64,000 bases of DNA from Merluccius polli (Eukaryota; Chordata; Actinopteri; Gadiformes; Merlucciidae), in assembly GCA_030340625.1 (NCBI GenBank), contig JAOPHQ010000898.1:30001-94000 (forward strand), written 5' to 3'. This document shows, piece after piece, positions 1 to 11,279 of this stretch (positions within the stretch are counted from its first letter, which is position 1; each line of letters begins with the position of its first letter). The position numbers and the translations under genes were made by a program. The notes below the pieces were generated by a model. That model saw only the letters and a list, made by a program, of their open reading frames with translations. It made no database searches and had not been told where the DNA came from.

Positions 1-767
1 AGTTGACAACAGCAACGTACAGAACAGCATTCAAACCATCAAGTCTTAAACAACGTCTCAAAACACCATAAATGTGCAAATGTTTTTCAAACTCAGGGCA
101 GGCATTCTCGAAAAGAAAAAAAAACAACAATTCGCTATTTCTTTTTTTTTAACAAGAAATCTTTAAATCATGGGGATGATATTCTCTAACCCTGCGTGTT
201 TATCTCTGCAGCCTCCATTTCTCCCAGGGGCCGGTAAACACTGCACAGCTCAAACAAAAGCAGCAGCGTTCGATTTTTCCCGGGCAGGCACCTTGTCATT
301 CTGGTGATTCATTAATGTTTAACCTATTCTATTGTAAGGCTGGATCACAGTCAGACAAATATGTGCAATAACCGGGAGCCTACAGCGGTTTTCATAAACG
401 CCCACAACAACCGCTGGGAACCGTTTGTGTGCACGTGTTGCACGGTGAGGGGCCTTTTCAGAGTAATTTGAAATCAGTTGTACTCTGTTTGTATTCTGTT
501 TGATTGTGGCTGCGGGGCTCCTGAGGGTCTTGTCCACACTGCAGTGCTAATGTATTGCTTATGGCACGGGGGCCTCGGGCAGACAGCATAACCCAGTGAG
601 CCTCTCCTTCTTCTTCCCCACTATCCATCGCGGGAGAAATGAATCGATCCGGAACAAAGAGGCCTGAATGGTGGGAAAATAGTGGTGGAAGGATGGTTTC
701 GTGGGGTTTTTTATTTATCTTTTTCTGGATTCAATTGCTGACCGGGAGCAGGTCCTGCACAGATATG
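1..767. other. Noncoding stretch, no gene recognised
   Basis: Mixed-composition DNA with short A and T runs. I see no splice-flanked coding exon, RNA gene or element end. It could be intronic or intergenic. Confidence 0.5.
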
Positions 768-836
768 GATTATTGTTATTGATGATGATGATAATGATGA
801 TGATGATGATGAGGATGAGGATGAGGATGACGAGGA
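768..836. repeat. (GAT)n / (GAG GAT)n trinucleotide repeat
   Basis: Repeated GAT triplets interrupted by GAG and AAT units. On the opposite strand this gives an isoleucine-rich artefactual open frame. Confidence 0.85.
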
Positions 837-1095
837 TATCTACATTGTATTGAAATGTCTCTGGTCTTGTTTCTTCGATAACATTGATGAACATGTTCAT
901 GGTGCGTTGATGTGTTGTATTGCACGACTATATGTCGGTGTTTGTGTGTGTATGTGTTTTTTGTATTCCCATTTGGACTGCGTATGTATGCATGTACCTA
1001 TATTTATAGTATACCTATATTATATTGCTTTCCCAGTATTTACAGTTATGTACACTTCTTGATTAATTTGAGTTTCGTCAAAGCATAGACTAATA
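837..1095. other. Noncoding spacer
   Basis: AT-rich spacer with scattered TG-rich words, between two microsatellites. No feature recognised. Confidence 0.4.

Positions 1096-1168
<73 letters not shown>
1096..1168. repeat. Compound (TG)n(TA)n microsatellite
   Basis: About six TG units run directly into about thirty TA units. Long TA tracts melt and extrude cruciforms easily, so the length is likely to vary between individuals and reads. Confidence 0.95.
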
Positions 1169-1170
<2 letters not shown>

Positions 1171-1589
1171 CAAGAAGTATGATCTATCAACTCATTTGCA
1201 CAAGGAGCAAAAGAAAATAGCGAATGGAAGGAGACGTGTTACTGAGCTGTCACTATGAATAGCATAACCTTATGCGTAATAAAATATATGCATTCTTCAT
1301 TACTCACATTTTCCACTGGCATTGTACGAAACTAACACCTGCTTTTTATTTACAGCAAGAAAGCAATATAGGATAGGCTGACATTTACAGCTCAGCTCAG
1401 CTGCAACATAAATAACTCGCTGCCCGGTCAGTACTTCTGTCATAACCATGATATTTGGAGTATTTGTGGCTGCTGTACCTCAAATGACCGCTTGGGTGCA
1501 GTATATCTCCATAGTAAAACAAAAAAAAGACTTTCACCTCTTTTCCTCACTCTGCTTCTTACTTTTGACTCATTGACATTCGTCAGGCC
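1169..1589. other. Noncoding stretch, no gene recognised
   Basis: No coding signal or element end seen. It contains a short tandem of CAGCT near 1390 (ctcagctcagctgc). Confidence 0.4.
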
Positions 1590-1590
1590 T

Positions 1591-1646
<56 letters not shown>
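1590..1646. repeat. (TTTC)n tetranucleotide repeat
   Basis: About fourteen TTTC units without interruption. It is a pure pyrimidine strand, so it can form a triplex. Confidence 0.95.
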
Positions 1647-1682
1647 AAATCTTAATTTCCACACTCGTTTGTCTGCATTAGG

Positions 1683-1714
<32 letters not shown>

Positions 1715-1762
1715 CCTCTCTCTCTCTCTCCCTCTCTCCCCCTCTTCCCCTCTCTCCCTCTC
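1683..1762. repeat. (CT)n-rich pyrimidine tract
   Basis: CT dinucleotides broken by CCCTC blocks. Together with the preceding TTTC array it creates stop-free but meaningless frames on both strands. Confidence 0.9.
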
Positions 1763-2214
1763 TGTGTGGGGTGTGGAAGCTATCAGCATGACAGGCTCCA
1801 GTGCTTTACCAATTCCATCAAAAAGCTATTTTACAAACCACAGACCCATGCAGCTGTGCCTGCAACGCTCTTTCTTACCTTTTATTTTTGATCTCTTTCT
1901 CCCCCTGTTACGTGCATAGCGTGTCACAATCACCCTCTTTCTTTTATTATTGTCCTCCACCTTCCTTGTCTCGCTCTGTTTCTCCTGCTTTTCTCAGCCT
2001 CTCTCTCTCTCTCTCTCTCTCTGCTTTGGTTTTCTCCTTGTTCTTTAGTATTTTGATCTCTCTTTCTTCTCCCCTAGCTGTCTAAATCTCTACCTCGAGC
2101 CTTGTGTCTTGGGTTGTTTTCCTTCCTTACTCTACGCCCAATTTCCTCTCCCTGATCATCACGCCGCCCCCCCACCCTCTCCATTTTCCTCAATGTCCCC
2201 TAAATGTAGTTCCA
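1763..2214. other. Pyrimidine-rich noncoding stretch with a short (CT)12
   Basis: The sequence is strongly T/C-biased, with a (CT)12 run at 1999-2022. No element or exon recognised. Confidence 0.4.
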
Positions 2215-2271
2215 TATGTGTTTGTTGTGTTGTGTGTATGTGTGTGTGTGTATGTGTGTGTAAGAAAGTGA

Positions 2272-2309
<38 letters not shown>

Positions 2310-2333
2310 CTGTGTGTGTATGTGTGTATGTGT
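2215..2333. repeat. Interrupted (TG)n microsatellite
   Basis: TG repeats interrupted by TA and by a taagaaagtgag block. The central pure run is about 2280-2308. Confidence 0.9.
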
Positions 2334-3167
2334 CTTTTTCTCTTGAATCAGCCCAGCCTCACCATCTGTGCAGGTAAAACATTTAATAATAATCTGTTGT
2401 CGGCAGAGAAGAATAGCTATTATCGAAATATATTATATCAACGTATTACCAGCAGTGCATTAAAAGCAATTCCTTTTAATTATAGCCTTTTTCAATTGCT
2501 GCACCTGCATTTTCATCACTGACACGCTATGTCTATTAACTAACCGGGAGCTAAATGCGGTGTTCTCCATGACAAACCGAAAGAAATACAAACGCAGTTA
2601 CCAGTCAATTGATATTTGTTTTCCTATGCTGAGGACTAAAGATCATGAAATATCAACATTTGTGAACATTTAACCAGTATAGGATTTTAGAACGAGGCCA
2701 ACGCCGGGGGCAACACATTCATCTGTGGAGATTTCATATCAAACAAGCCGTTACATTTCCCAGATGTGCTCTGGACAAATAAAAACCAGCAATCAAATGA
2801 GACACAACTTTTAGCGGTTATGATTTTCCCCACCTCCTGCAATGCAACGGCAGTGAGGAAACTCGAGGCACTTATTCCAAGAGTCTGGCATTAAACTATA
2901 TTAACCAGACACATGGTGAACTATATGACTACAATAAAATAGTTTGACTTTCTCACCCCTATCCACGACCATTACCTCATTACCTCTAGTATTACAGTCT
3001 CACATTTTCACTGAATATACACATTTAAATGTGTATTGTATTGCATTTTCAACAATTTTATTAAATGTTTTAATTTCTAACAATTATTATTTTGTGTCAT
3101 ATTTTACTTTATGCGCTTTGGCAATGCAAATGTACGTTTTCCATGCCGATAAAGCCCTTTGAATCTT
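2334..3167. other. Noncoding stretch, no gene recognised
   Basis: AT-rich DNA without recognisable coding potential. Short frames here look like chance. Confidence 0.4.

Positions 3168-3226
<59 letters not shown>
3168..3226. repeat. (GA)n microsatellite
   Basis: (GA) repeat with one CGA interruption. It opens a compound low-complexity block that runs to about 4300. Confidence 0.95.
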
Positions 3227-3228
<2 letters not shown>

Positions 3229-3320
3229 GGAGATCAAAGACAGTCTAGTAGTAGACCAACGAAGGGCCAGCTTGTCATGAGAGGATTATGGTTCATGGCA
3301 TGTCTCATGGTGTTCAGAAT

Positions 3321-3324
3321 GGGG

Positions 3325-3356
<32 letters not shown>
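3321..3356. repeat. Poly-G run (36 bases, one A interruption)
   Basis: G6-A-G29. This is unusually long for a vertebrate genome and can form G-quadruplexes. The exact length is unreliable in any assembly. Confidence 0.95.
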
Positions 3357-3364
3357 TGATGATG

Positions 3365-3920
3365 CAGAGAAGTCACTTTTGTCTCTTTTCTTCGTACCTC
3401 TCTCATCTTCCCCTTGTTTCTTCTCTCACTCTGTCACCTTTACTTCTTTCGTCTTTCTTTCCCTCCCTTCCGCAACTCCTAAGTCTTGTCTCATCTTGTC
3501 GTCTCTCGTCCTCTCCTCTCCCCTCTCTGCGGTACAATCTCCAAAACCAAAAAAATCTGCCTCCTTCCATCTCTCTCCCTCCCTCCCTCCCCTCCTTCCA
3601 TCTCTCTCTCTCCCTCCCCTCCTTCCATCTCTCTCTCTCCCTCCCCTCCTTCCATCTCTCTCCCTCCCTCCCTCCCCTCCTTCCATCTCTCTCCCTCCCT
3701 CCCCTCCTTCCATCTCTCTCTCTCCCTCCCCTCCTTCCATCTCTCTCTCTCCCTCCCCTCCTTCAGTCGCTCCAAACTCATTTGTTACCTCGATCCTTTC
3801 TCTCACATCGTGTGCTCTGAACTTCTTCCCTCACTCCTTACCTCTGTTTAAATGCCATCTCTCTCTCTCTCTCACTCCACCTACAGAGCTGCCCCTCCCC
3901 CCCCCCCTCCCTGCCAAACC
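3365..3920. repeat. Long polypyrimidine block on the plus strand
   Basis: Nearly continuous C/T sequence over 550 bp, enclosing the 27/31-bp minisatellite at 3567-3763. Several frames stay open on both strands (Ser/Leu/Pro-rich on plus, Glu/Arg/Gly-rich on minus) only because C/T words contain no stops. They are not genes. Confidence 0.85.
3567..3763. repeat. 27/31-bp pyrimidine minisatellite, 7 copies
   Basis: Seven tandem units, each beginning CCATCTCTCT and ending CCCTCCTT. Unit lengths are 31, 27, 27, 31, 27, 27 and 27. The 31-bp units carry one extra CCCT block. The length alternation suggests block duplication of a 31-27-27 triplet. Confidence 0.9.
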
Positions 3921-3979
3921 GGAGTGGCGCCGGCGGTGGTGAACCCTGAATTACAATTAATCCCGCCTCGCTCGATTTG

Positions 3980-4300
3980 CCGATAGTCATCGTGCTGGGA
4001 GGGAGGGGGTGTGGGGGCGGGTGGAGCGGAGATGAGAAACGAGAGAAGCGGTTGAGTGAGAAGAGGCGAAGAGAGGAATTGATGTAGAAAAGGGGGGGGG
4101 GGGGGGGGGAGTGAGGAGGGAAAGGGGGAGAGAGGGGGATTTTTTGATTTGGATGGAGTTGAGCGAAGAAAAAAGAGTACACTTTTGTCTGCAGATGATA
4201 GGAAAGAGAGGAGAGGTATAGGAGGAGGTGATAAGGAGGCAAGGCGAGATAAGAGGAGGGGAGGAACGACGGAAGAATGGAAAGACTTTGAGAGTGATTT
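3980..4300. repeat. Polypurine block on the plus strand with G18
   Basis: G/A-rich sequence with an 18-G run at 4092-4109. Coming directly after a polypyrimidine block on the same strand, it could pair with that block in a long imperfect fold. Confidence 0.75.
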
Positions 4301-4346
4301 TCTGTTTTGAAACAGTTGAAACTTAAAACAGCTTTTTACACATTGA

Positions 4347-4347
<1 letters not shown>

Positions 4348-4383
<36 letters not shown>

Positions 4384-4404
4384 GATGTGTGTGTGTGTGT
4401 GTGT
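4348..4404. repeat. (GT)n microsatellite
   Basis: GT repeat with one cgat interruption near 4383. Confidence 0.95.
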
Positions 4405-5988
4405 CTGAGAGAGAAAACCATTAGCAAATTAAACAAACACACATAGGGGGACATAGAGATAGTGAGTAACAGATACACATGGATATACTACTCTTTTACT
4501 ACTTACTCAACTCCATTCAGAGTACTTCCGTCTGTATCAGCTAAAGAGAATACACATTCGATACCGTCCACTGATCATCTGTGGTATAGGAAAGAATGGG
4601 ATTATATATGTCACACATCTCTATGTGGCAAAACATCAGAAAGACATTCACACATCTTTATATTATCATATTTTTTAGGGTTGAGGATCCGCTTAGAATG
4701 GGATTCCTTTCCGTTTGTATCCAGAAGATCCTTCAGCTTTCCGAGACAGGCGTGTTTCAGACTCGTGTCAGAACAATGGTGAATCCCTCAATGACTTTCT
4801 TTTCAGTTATCAGTTCTTGGATTCTGTGTATACCAGCTGCAGCTTGTGAATGTGCAGAGATCTTGTTCATATTTTCCAACACGATCAAAGGAGAGAGAGA
4901 GACAGAGACAGAGAGACAGACAGAGAGAGAGAGCTGATCCACTTACCTAGCCTAGTCCTCCATGGCTCCAGCTCGAGGGGAAGGGAAGTCCAAGTCTCTT
5001 CGGTATCTTCCTTTTGGAACGAAGGAGGAAGATACCCCCCTAGCTCCAGCTCCCTCCGCGCTTTCTTTTAACCAAATTGCGCAACCTTAAGCAGGGGCCA
5101 TGGTAGCTGGCTGGCATTTCTAACGGAGTGCCGCGGGGCATATTTTGTGAGGTGCCAAATCTCTCTCACCCCGGGCACAGATGGATGGGACGGACATCTG
5201 GGGAGCCCAGGAAGCCTCTCCGTAACCCTCTACCCCGCTACTGTCCTCCGCCTCGCTCTATACCTCCTCGAGCATTTTTTTTTACACATCCTACATATTC
5301 ATTCAGCCATTTTGGCCTGTCGTCATATTTATAAGGTCCGTGTCCAATGTGGGTCTATTTGTGATTTTTTGGAAACGGCTCAGAAGAGCCAAAGCGTTCC
5401 CTGTTCTGTCACTGATATGCAGTTCCCTGGATGCTTCAATATACGGAGGAGTCGTGTTGTTTGTTGCTTTTCATGCTGTTGCATGCTGTTGCTCGCTTCC
5501 TCTTTAGCATGAGCCAGAGCAGCAGCGTGCGGTTGGACACTGACTGCACACTGGCGGTTCTCCTCCTGGATGTCCTACCATGTGAGAGACCTGTACGAAT
5601 ACCGCCGCATGACTGCTCATATACTATGTTGTTCCACGGTCATTCGTTGTACAAAATGCGTGGAGGGATGTGAAAGGCTCAACAGAAATGCTGACAAACA
5701 AACTCTTGAAAATATGTGATTTAGGCTATTCTTCAGGCGCGTAAGAACACACAGGCCAACAGCCACACACAAAACCGACAAACAAAGTGGCAAAAAAACA
5801 CACAAAAAAGTGTTTACTCTGAGTTTCAAGGTCACTCGGGTTTCAGCAATAAACATTTAGATGCCTTTCTTTACACTGTGTTTGGTGTTGTTTTCAAAAC
5901 CAGTGTGCAGGCTAAGTCAGAGAGAACATTTTTATTAGAGGCTATGTGGGAAGTCAAGCAGGCAGAGTGAGTCAATCAGCGCGCGCGC
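4405..5988. other. Noncoding stretch, no gene recognised
   Basis: It contains a short GA/CAGA-rich patch (4891-4932) and a small hairpin with 10-bp arms (GGTATCTTCC at 5002-5011 and its complement at 5027-5036). Several open frames of 60-120 codons show no recognisable domain. Confidence 0.4.
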
Positions 5989-6009
5989 ACACACACACAC
6001 ACACACACA
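5980..6009. repeat. (CG)n(CA)n alternating purine-pyrimidine tract
   Basis: GCGCGCGCG followed by (CA)n. Alternating purine-pyrimidine DNA of this kind favours Z-DNA. Confidence 0.8.
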
Positions 6010-6031
6010 ATGCCAAACACTGGGATGTGTG

Positions 6032-6293
6032 TATAGGGCTTGTAGGCTACATTGTGATGACTGCCGCCATTTTGGGATCTTAGGAGCATTGGAATACATA
6101 TGTTATTATGTTGGTAGTAAAGGTTTTTTGATTATTGTTTAGCAATTAATCGTTGATTTGTCATTATGCGGACACGTCGTTGTGTTTTGTGTGTGTTTTG
6201 ATTAGCCTAGGTTACTCTCTAGAGTCCTCTCAATATGGCGGCGTATCGCCGATCAAAAAATCCCATGATGCAATCTGACGTACAAGCCCTATA
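6032..6293. mobile_element. MITE, TATAGGGCTTGTA family, copy 1
   Basis: The left end TATAGGGCTTGTA is repeated inverted at the right end (TACAAGCCCTATA, 6281-6293). The interior near the right end (gagtcctctcaatatgg and cccatgatgc) recurs in the copy at 52609-52895. There is no coding capacity. The palindromic TATA at both tips fits a TA target (Tc1/mariner-type), but this is an inference. Confidence 0.75.
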
Positions 6294-6405
6294 GGCTATG
6301 TGCGCAATGGGCGGCGCGAACGTTCGATTTCATTCACGTGGGCTTATCAACTTCCGGTTATGAGCCTGTCGATTTCACGACTAGCGCTAGAGTTCTACCA
6401 CATAC

Positions 6406-6570
6406 ATGGCAGCCTCAGCAAGCAGTTATTCCTTTTCCCGGTGTCTTTCGGATTTACCGGCAATGAGCGTCAGCGACGTCCACAGGATCGTCGGTGCCCT
6501 GTCCCGCACCCCGAAAAGCAAGAGGGACAAGGGATTCGAGATGTATCTTCATTCATTCACAACTACGAGG
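6406..6570 (+). pseudogene. Possible first exon of a SWIM/YqaJ-like protein, frame broken
   Basis: The frame starts ATG GCA GCC and encodes 55 residues (MAASASSYSFSRCL..., with SVSDVHRIVGALSR and KSKRDKGFEMYLHSF). It runs to a strong splice donor, AGG|GTAAGT, at 6571. The motif pattern (KSKRDKGF..Y.HS, then IHNYEG in the next frame) resembles the N-terminus of SWIM-zinc-finger/YqaJ-type proteins that are multicopy in fish. That is recall, not a search. The tail reads SFTTTR in this frame, but FIHNYEGK in another. The switch falls at an ATTCATTC repeat, so a 4-base contraction could have broken the exon. It lies just right of a MITE. No downstream exons recognised. Confidence 0.35.
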
Positions 6571-6576
6571 GTAAGT

Positions 6577-7379
6577 AATATCCGATAACACTAGGCCATG
6601 TAGTAGGCTATACGTACATTAAATTCCAGTTTGCCAGACATATGGAAAAAAAATTGGGTTTCCTGCTAGCGATACGACCCCCGTGGAGAAGTGAGGAATG
6701 AATAGCCTATGTGTCAACGATCAAATAATCAAAGTGGAGAAAGCGCGGCACTCGGATCCGCCACAATTAGGCCGTGTCGAATAGAAAGGTGTCCTCCAGG
6801 CTGTAGGCCTGGCACAGTCTGCACTGACACAAGGTTTATTAGAGCTGTTTCTAAATCAACATTGTGTTTTGTTTGCTGAAACAAATATTCATTGTCGAGA
6901 TGCATCATTTTAGATAATTAAATACGTTTACCATTAAATACAACAGCCATTGCAAATGTGTGTATTTCTCAAAAACGTTAATTGAAAACGATGTCCTGAG
7001 GGGACAATTCAAAGAAAATACATTTTCATTAAAGTTCATCACATTCATTAAAGACCCGTTTTCATTCAATAACAACTGTAAATGTAGTCTAATAATTGTA
7101 GATTGCAAATGTAAGTATTATTTTATTTATAATATATAGCATATGTAAAGGCATTCCTTAGCAAATAGGCCTTATCATAGAGAAGAGAGCCAAACCGATA
7201 CTGAAATCATTTAATGCAATAATAATTTAATTTTAAACAATCGTTAGTCAAGGCAACATTTATTTATATTTCATTGTTTATTTGTTAAACATTTTATTCA
7301 GATTTGACATTTATATCGGTAATTACCGGCTAAATGAAACTGTGATAGATATAACATAGATCAATTTATAGTAAAACGG
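6577..7379. other. AT-rich noncoding stretch
   Basis: No element end or coding exon seen. If the exon at 6406-6570 is real, this would be its intron. Confidence 0.4.
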
Positions 7380-7535
7380 ATAGATGGATGGATGGATAGA
7401 TAGATAGACAGACAGCTCGATAGCTATTGATCGAAGAGATATAGGCAGGCAGGCAGACAGACGGATAGATATAACATAGATAGATAGAAATAACAGATAC
7501 AGTAGTTAGATAGACCGACAGACAGACAGGCAGTC
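7380..7535. repeat. Degenerate GATA/GACA/GGCA tetranucleotide repeat
   Basis: Interspersed GATA, GGAT, GACA and GGCA units in three blocks separated by unique sequence, typical of an old, diverged tetranucleotide array. Confidence 0.85.
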
Positions 7536-9936
7536 TCCTAATACTTCACCAGAAGAGGAGGAAGGAGATGTTGAGGAGGCCTCCATTCTCTTTGATGAAA
7601 TTGCCTCCTTTGGAGATTCAACATCATTTGCAAACCAAATCTCTCTTTTAACTTGTCAGCGCCTTGCACTCCAAGTGACTGTTAATAGACACTTTGTGCT
7701 GTGACCCACCTTTCTCTCAGAGGAATGACTTTCATGAAGTCTTATTTATTATTTCAGGCGGCCATTTGATCTTACGACAGTGTAATGATTCCTGAGAGGA
7801 AGTGTTTCAGTGACAGAGGTGGTCATATAATGTCCTCAACTCTCACTTCTCTCTGCTATTTGTGACCTGCAGGCTCTAGGACACCACAATACATGGTTCA
7901 CACACGCATACATGCGTACATGCAAGCACAATGCATGTGCAGACACACACACACACACACTTGCACACATATACATACACACATGGACATGGGGGGCGTG
8001 TGCACGCACACACACACACACACAAATCCACATGCACAGTAATAATAATGAAGAAAGAATAATGGAAGGAGGGGGATGCTCGGGTTAATTGCAGATCCAT
8101 TCTGACACATTCTGACAGCTTTCTTCATTAAGTCTTGATGTAAAAATGTAGCTTTCCAAATCTGGGAATGATTACCGGGGTTAAAACAAAATGGCTTCAT
8201 TCTATTATTTATATCCCGACAACTCATAATAATTACAGAAATTACAATCATAGAAAGGAAAAGGCAAAGCCGGTACATTGGTGGGTAGCGGAGAAATGCA
8301 TTGTATTGTTGAGGAAACAAAGTAGCAACATGTCAGCGCGACAGCGTGAGTTTCTTGATTGTGAATTCAAATGTGAAAGGGGTACTTTTGAGCAACACTT
8401 AAGGACAAGCCCCATTGAAGGAAAGGCCGATGGCTTCAAGTGACCCTATGTTTCAGATGGTGGTGAGACGTGTTTTGGGAAGTGGACTCTTGGTTATAAT
8501 ATAATATATTCCATCAGCAACTCCAAGTATTGCGTTTATTCATTATTTTGTGTGCGTGTGCATTTCATTGTGTTGTCCATAACAAATACAATATTACTAT
8601 TGCAATATTAGGGCGATAAGTCACATGTCAGACCGCGAGGGCCCATGTTCTGGGCTAACGTCCCCAACAATTTTGATGAAGATGATTGGCGGACTCAAAG
8701 CGTCACACCCCTGTCCCTTGATGCCGGTTCACCCTTTTTACATTTTGTGTTTTTGTAAGTTTTATACAGGAGGCGAGGCGGCGCACAATTTTGCTTTCTA
8801 GCGTCCAGCTCATGTTTTTATTCCCTGTTTAATAATGTAATGCCAACTTTCCACCCTCTTTCCTGAACTTTTAAGTGTCAAGGTCTTTCATGCCGCCAAG
8901 TGTAAGTATTCGCCCCGTTGGGGAAGCATGTGGCATGTTCAAGAAAAGAAAATACTACAATCCAGGTAGAGGTACATTTGTAAAGTTATTCTGCAGAACA
9001 GCCTTATCTCTGGGTGTGATGTTAATAAGCCAGTCAGAAGGTCTGTGCTTTCGCCCCACAACAATCAATACAAATACCAAAGACATTTTTTATGCATTTC
9101 CTTCAGAGGCAGAGTTTTCAACATTTTATCATCATGAAATATAGATAGGATGGTACAGTGCTCCTGATCACAGTTACACTCTCAACTTGACTTGCAACAT
9201 ACATTTTCAGATGGGCAAGAATGAAAATGGAAAAAACGCTTGCGGGGATAAAAACACACCTTGATATTAAACTCATTGAGATGGATTCCCGGCCATGGAT
9301 TCAAATACAAGGCCTAAAATTAAATACAAAACCAAAACGCAGGCATGCCATAGCCATATTAAACAATACAAAAACCCCTCCAAAACAGTAGAAAGACACA
9401 GGCGTACCATAGCAATGGAAAACAATGAACAAGCCTACCGTCGCATTAGACAACAAGGAGCACACTCGGTACGTGGGAAAAGTGCAAGCAATGGCAACAA
9501 CAAGCGGTAGCAAATGGACACCGGGATAACAAGCGTGAGTGGAGATGACTCAGAGCACAGCGGGATATCGGCTGAGGCGGTCCGGCGGGGGGGTACAGAC
9601 CAGAGGAATGAGGGGCTTCAGAGGTGCCGGCCAGGTCAGAGCCAGACAATGCAATGGGTCTACTCATGCCAGCGTGACGGCGAGCTAACACGCCCTCATT
9701 TGCTGTGTTAATAAATTGTGGTTGATGAGGTCACGTACATGCTCGCTCTCGCTCTCTCTCTCTCTCTTACTCGTGAGCGTCTGGTGAGGTGGTGGTGAGT
9801 GTGTCGGGATGTTGCTGTTTTCGACGTTTCGACTTGAAACCCCACACCATGTGTGGAAAAGGGTTTCAAGTCTATTTCGAAGGCAGCCGGCATTAGGCTG
9901 GTTGCTGCAGCCGGCAATATGAACAGCAATTTACCA
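7536..9936. other. Noncoding stretch with short (CA)n patches
   Basis: CA-rich patches lie at about 7942-7960 and 8007-8025, and a (CT)n patch at 9744-9767. Open frames of 60-140 codons here pass through these repeats or show no recognisable domain. Confidence 0.4.
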
Positions 9937-9980
9937 GGGATTTAAACCTCCCGCGTCGTCACGCGGGAGGTTTAAATCCC
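9937..9980. repeat. Perfect 20-bp inverted repeat with a 4-base loop
   Basis: The arm GGGATTTAAACCTCCCGCGT (9937-9956) and its exact complement (9961-9980) flank CGTC. It is CpG-containing and lies just upstream of the LINE ORF1 remnant. The perfection suggests a recent origin or constraint. Confidence 0.95.
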
Positions 9981-10029
9981 CGTAGGTGTAGAGTAGGACT
10001 CGGTGGATGTGCTCTAGCAGTCTGGGACG

Positions 10030-10670
10030 TGGTCGGTTGTAATAGTATTAAAGATGCTGCCAGAATGAATGGAGCGGTAGTTTAATTAATCGACTCCATT
10101 GAAAAACCAAACTTTGTTGTCGAGAAGAGGATCGCTTTGAGAGACGTCTTCCCGCTAATGAATCCTGCCAAGAATTACATTGTCCAAGCGACCACCGTTC
10201 ATTAGTATCGAGGCATTACTCAAAGAATTGTCCAGTCACAGACTAATCATCGCAGCAATGAAAATCATACCATCAGGATGTGAATAGGAGAAGCTAAAAC
10301 ATGTGTATTTCAGGAGGCAGGTGAACATGGTGTTGAAATTAATCTTAATGTTGCAAGGATTCAGAGATGATGGTTTTGATTACACTATTTACGCTACCTC
10401 CGGTGCAATTAAATGTTTTGGTTGCTGGCAAGAGGGACATTTGGTGCGCAATTGTCCAGAGAAAACTCCCACACAAAGGCCTGAAAGTAGTCAGGATGTG
10501 AACGCAGCTGGTGTAAACCCACCGAAGAGGCTGCGATGAATGAGATGCCTCTATTGCAAGAGTCTTCTGCGGGCACAGGGCCGGATGAGGCTAATACAGA
10601 TGCAGGGCAGAATAAGGCTATTGCAGACGCAGAGCAGGACCAGTCCTGTATAGGTATCACAAGAAGAGCA
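10030..10670 (+). pseudogene. L1/Tx1-like LINE ORF1 remnant with CCHC zinc knuckle
   Basis: Read across frameshifts and stops, the plus strand gives DAARMNGAVV (about 10053), then SIEKPNFVVEKRI, then KHVYFRRQVNMVLK. It ends with a clean stretch, DGFDYTIYATSGAIKCFGC, running into a CCHC knuckle: C-x2-C-x4-H-x4-C in CFGCWQEGHLVRNC, about 10409-10450. This order (gag-like domain, RRQVxMxLK, FDY..xATS, knuckle) is that of ORF1 of L1/Tx1-type fish LINEs, an RNA-binding chaperone. The last open segment starts at 10303 and ends at 10539, and an acidic tail follows. At least one stop and one frameshift make it a fossil. Reverse transcriptase pieces of the same family lie at 15.2 and 17.3 kb on the same strand. 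Confidence 0.75.
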
Positions 10671-11279
10671 TAATTGCACATAAATTAACATTCCTGACCA
10701 TTATCGCTGCCCTTTCTCTATCCCTTTATATTAGGCCTATTATATCTTGCCTTACATTATGTTAAATTAATGGAAATGAGAACTAAATGCATTGAGGTGA
10801 GTTAAAAGGGTCACATTTCTCTTATTTAATCTCAGTAAAACAATGTATACCCTCCACGTTTTAGATACTTCATAATCAAGGGAAAATACACTTGTTCATC
10901 AGTAAAACAAAACAGGCCTACACGTTTTAAATATAACTTTCTTCATAAATAAGATCCAATAAATGCATTTAGTTAACAGGCACCCATTTTTTTCATATCC
11001 TTAGTACAACAAACTTGGCTTATAGCAGCCTTTTACATTGGATTCATCTGATAATTATCAGAGTGGCTTATTTAATATCAAAAACAGGCTAATTTCTTTT
11101 GGACTTTTTTTAGTAGGCCTGTTGGTTTGAGTACAGCGGTAGATGAATCACTTCAAATGTCAACAGTCAATGTGTTAATCAGGTCTACTACACGTCATAT
11201 AATATTCAACTGTGCATATTATGTTTACTTGTACACCTGCTAATCAATGCGATAGGCGAGCCTGCTTTTCTTCATGATT
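10671..11279. other. AT-rich noncoding stretch, probably decayed element sequence
   Basis: It lies between the LINE ORF1 remnant and a hAT fossil. I recognise no endonuclease or reverse transcriptase motif, so the 5' part of ORF2 seems lost here. Confidence 0.4.

Noticed and set aside
3166..3942. 258-codon plus-strand open frame
   Set aside because: It runs through (GA)n, poly-G and a C/T minisatellite. The protein is Arg-Glu, Gly, then Ser/Leu/Pro low complexity, with shadow frames on both strands.
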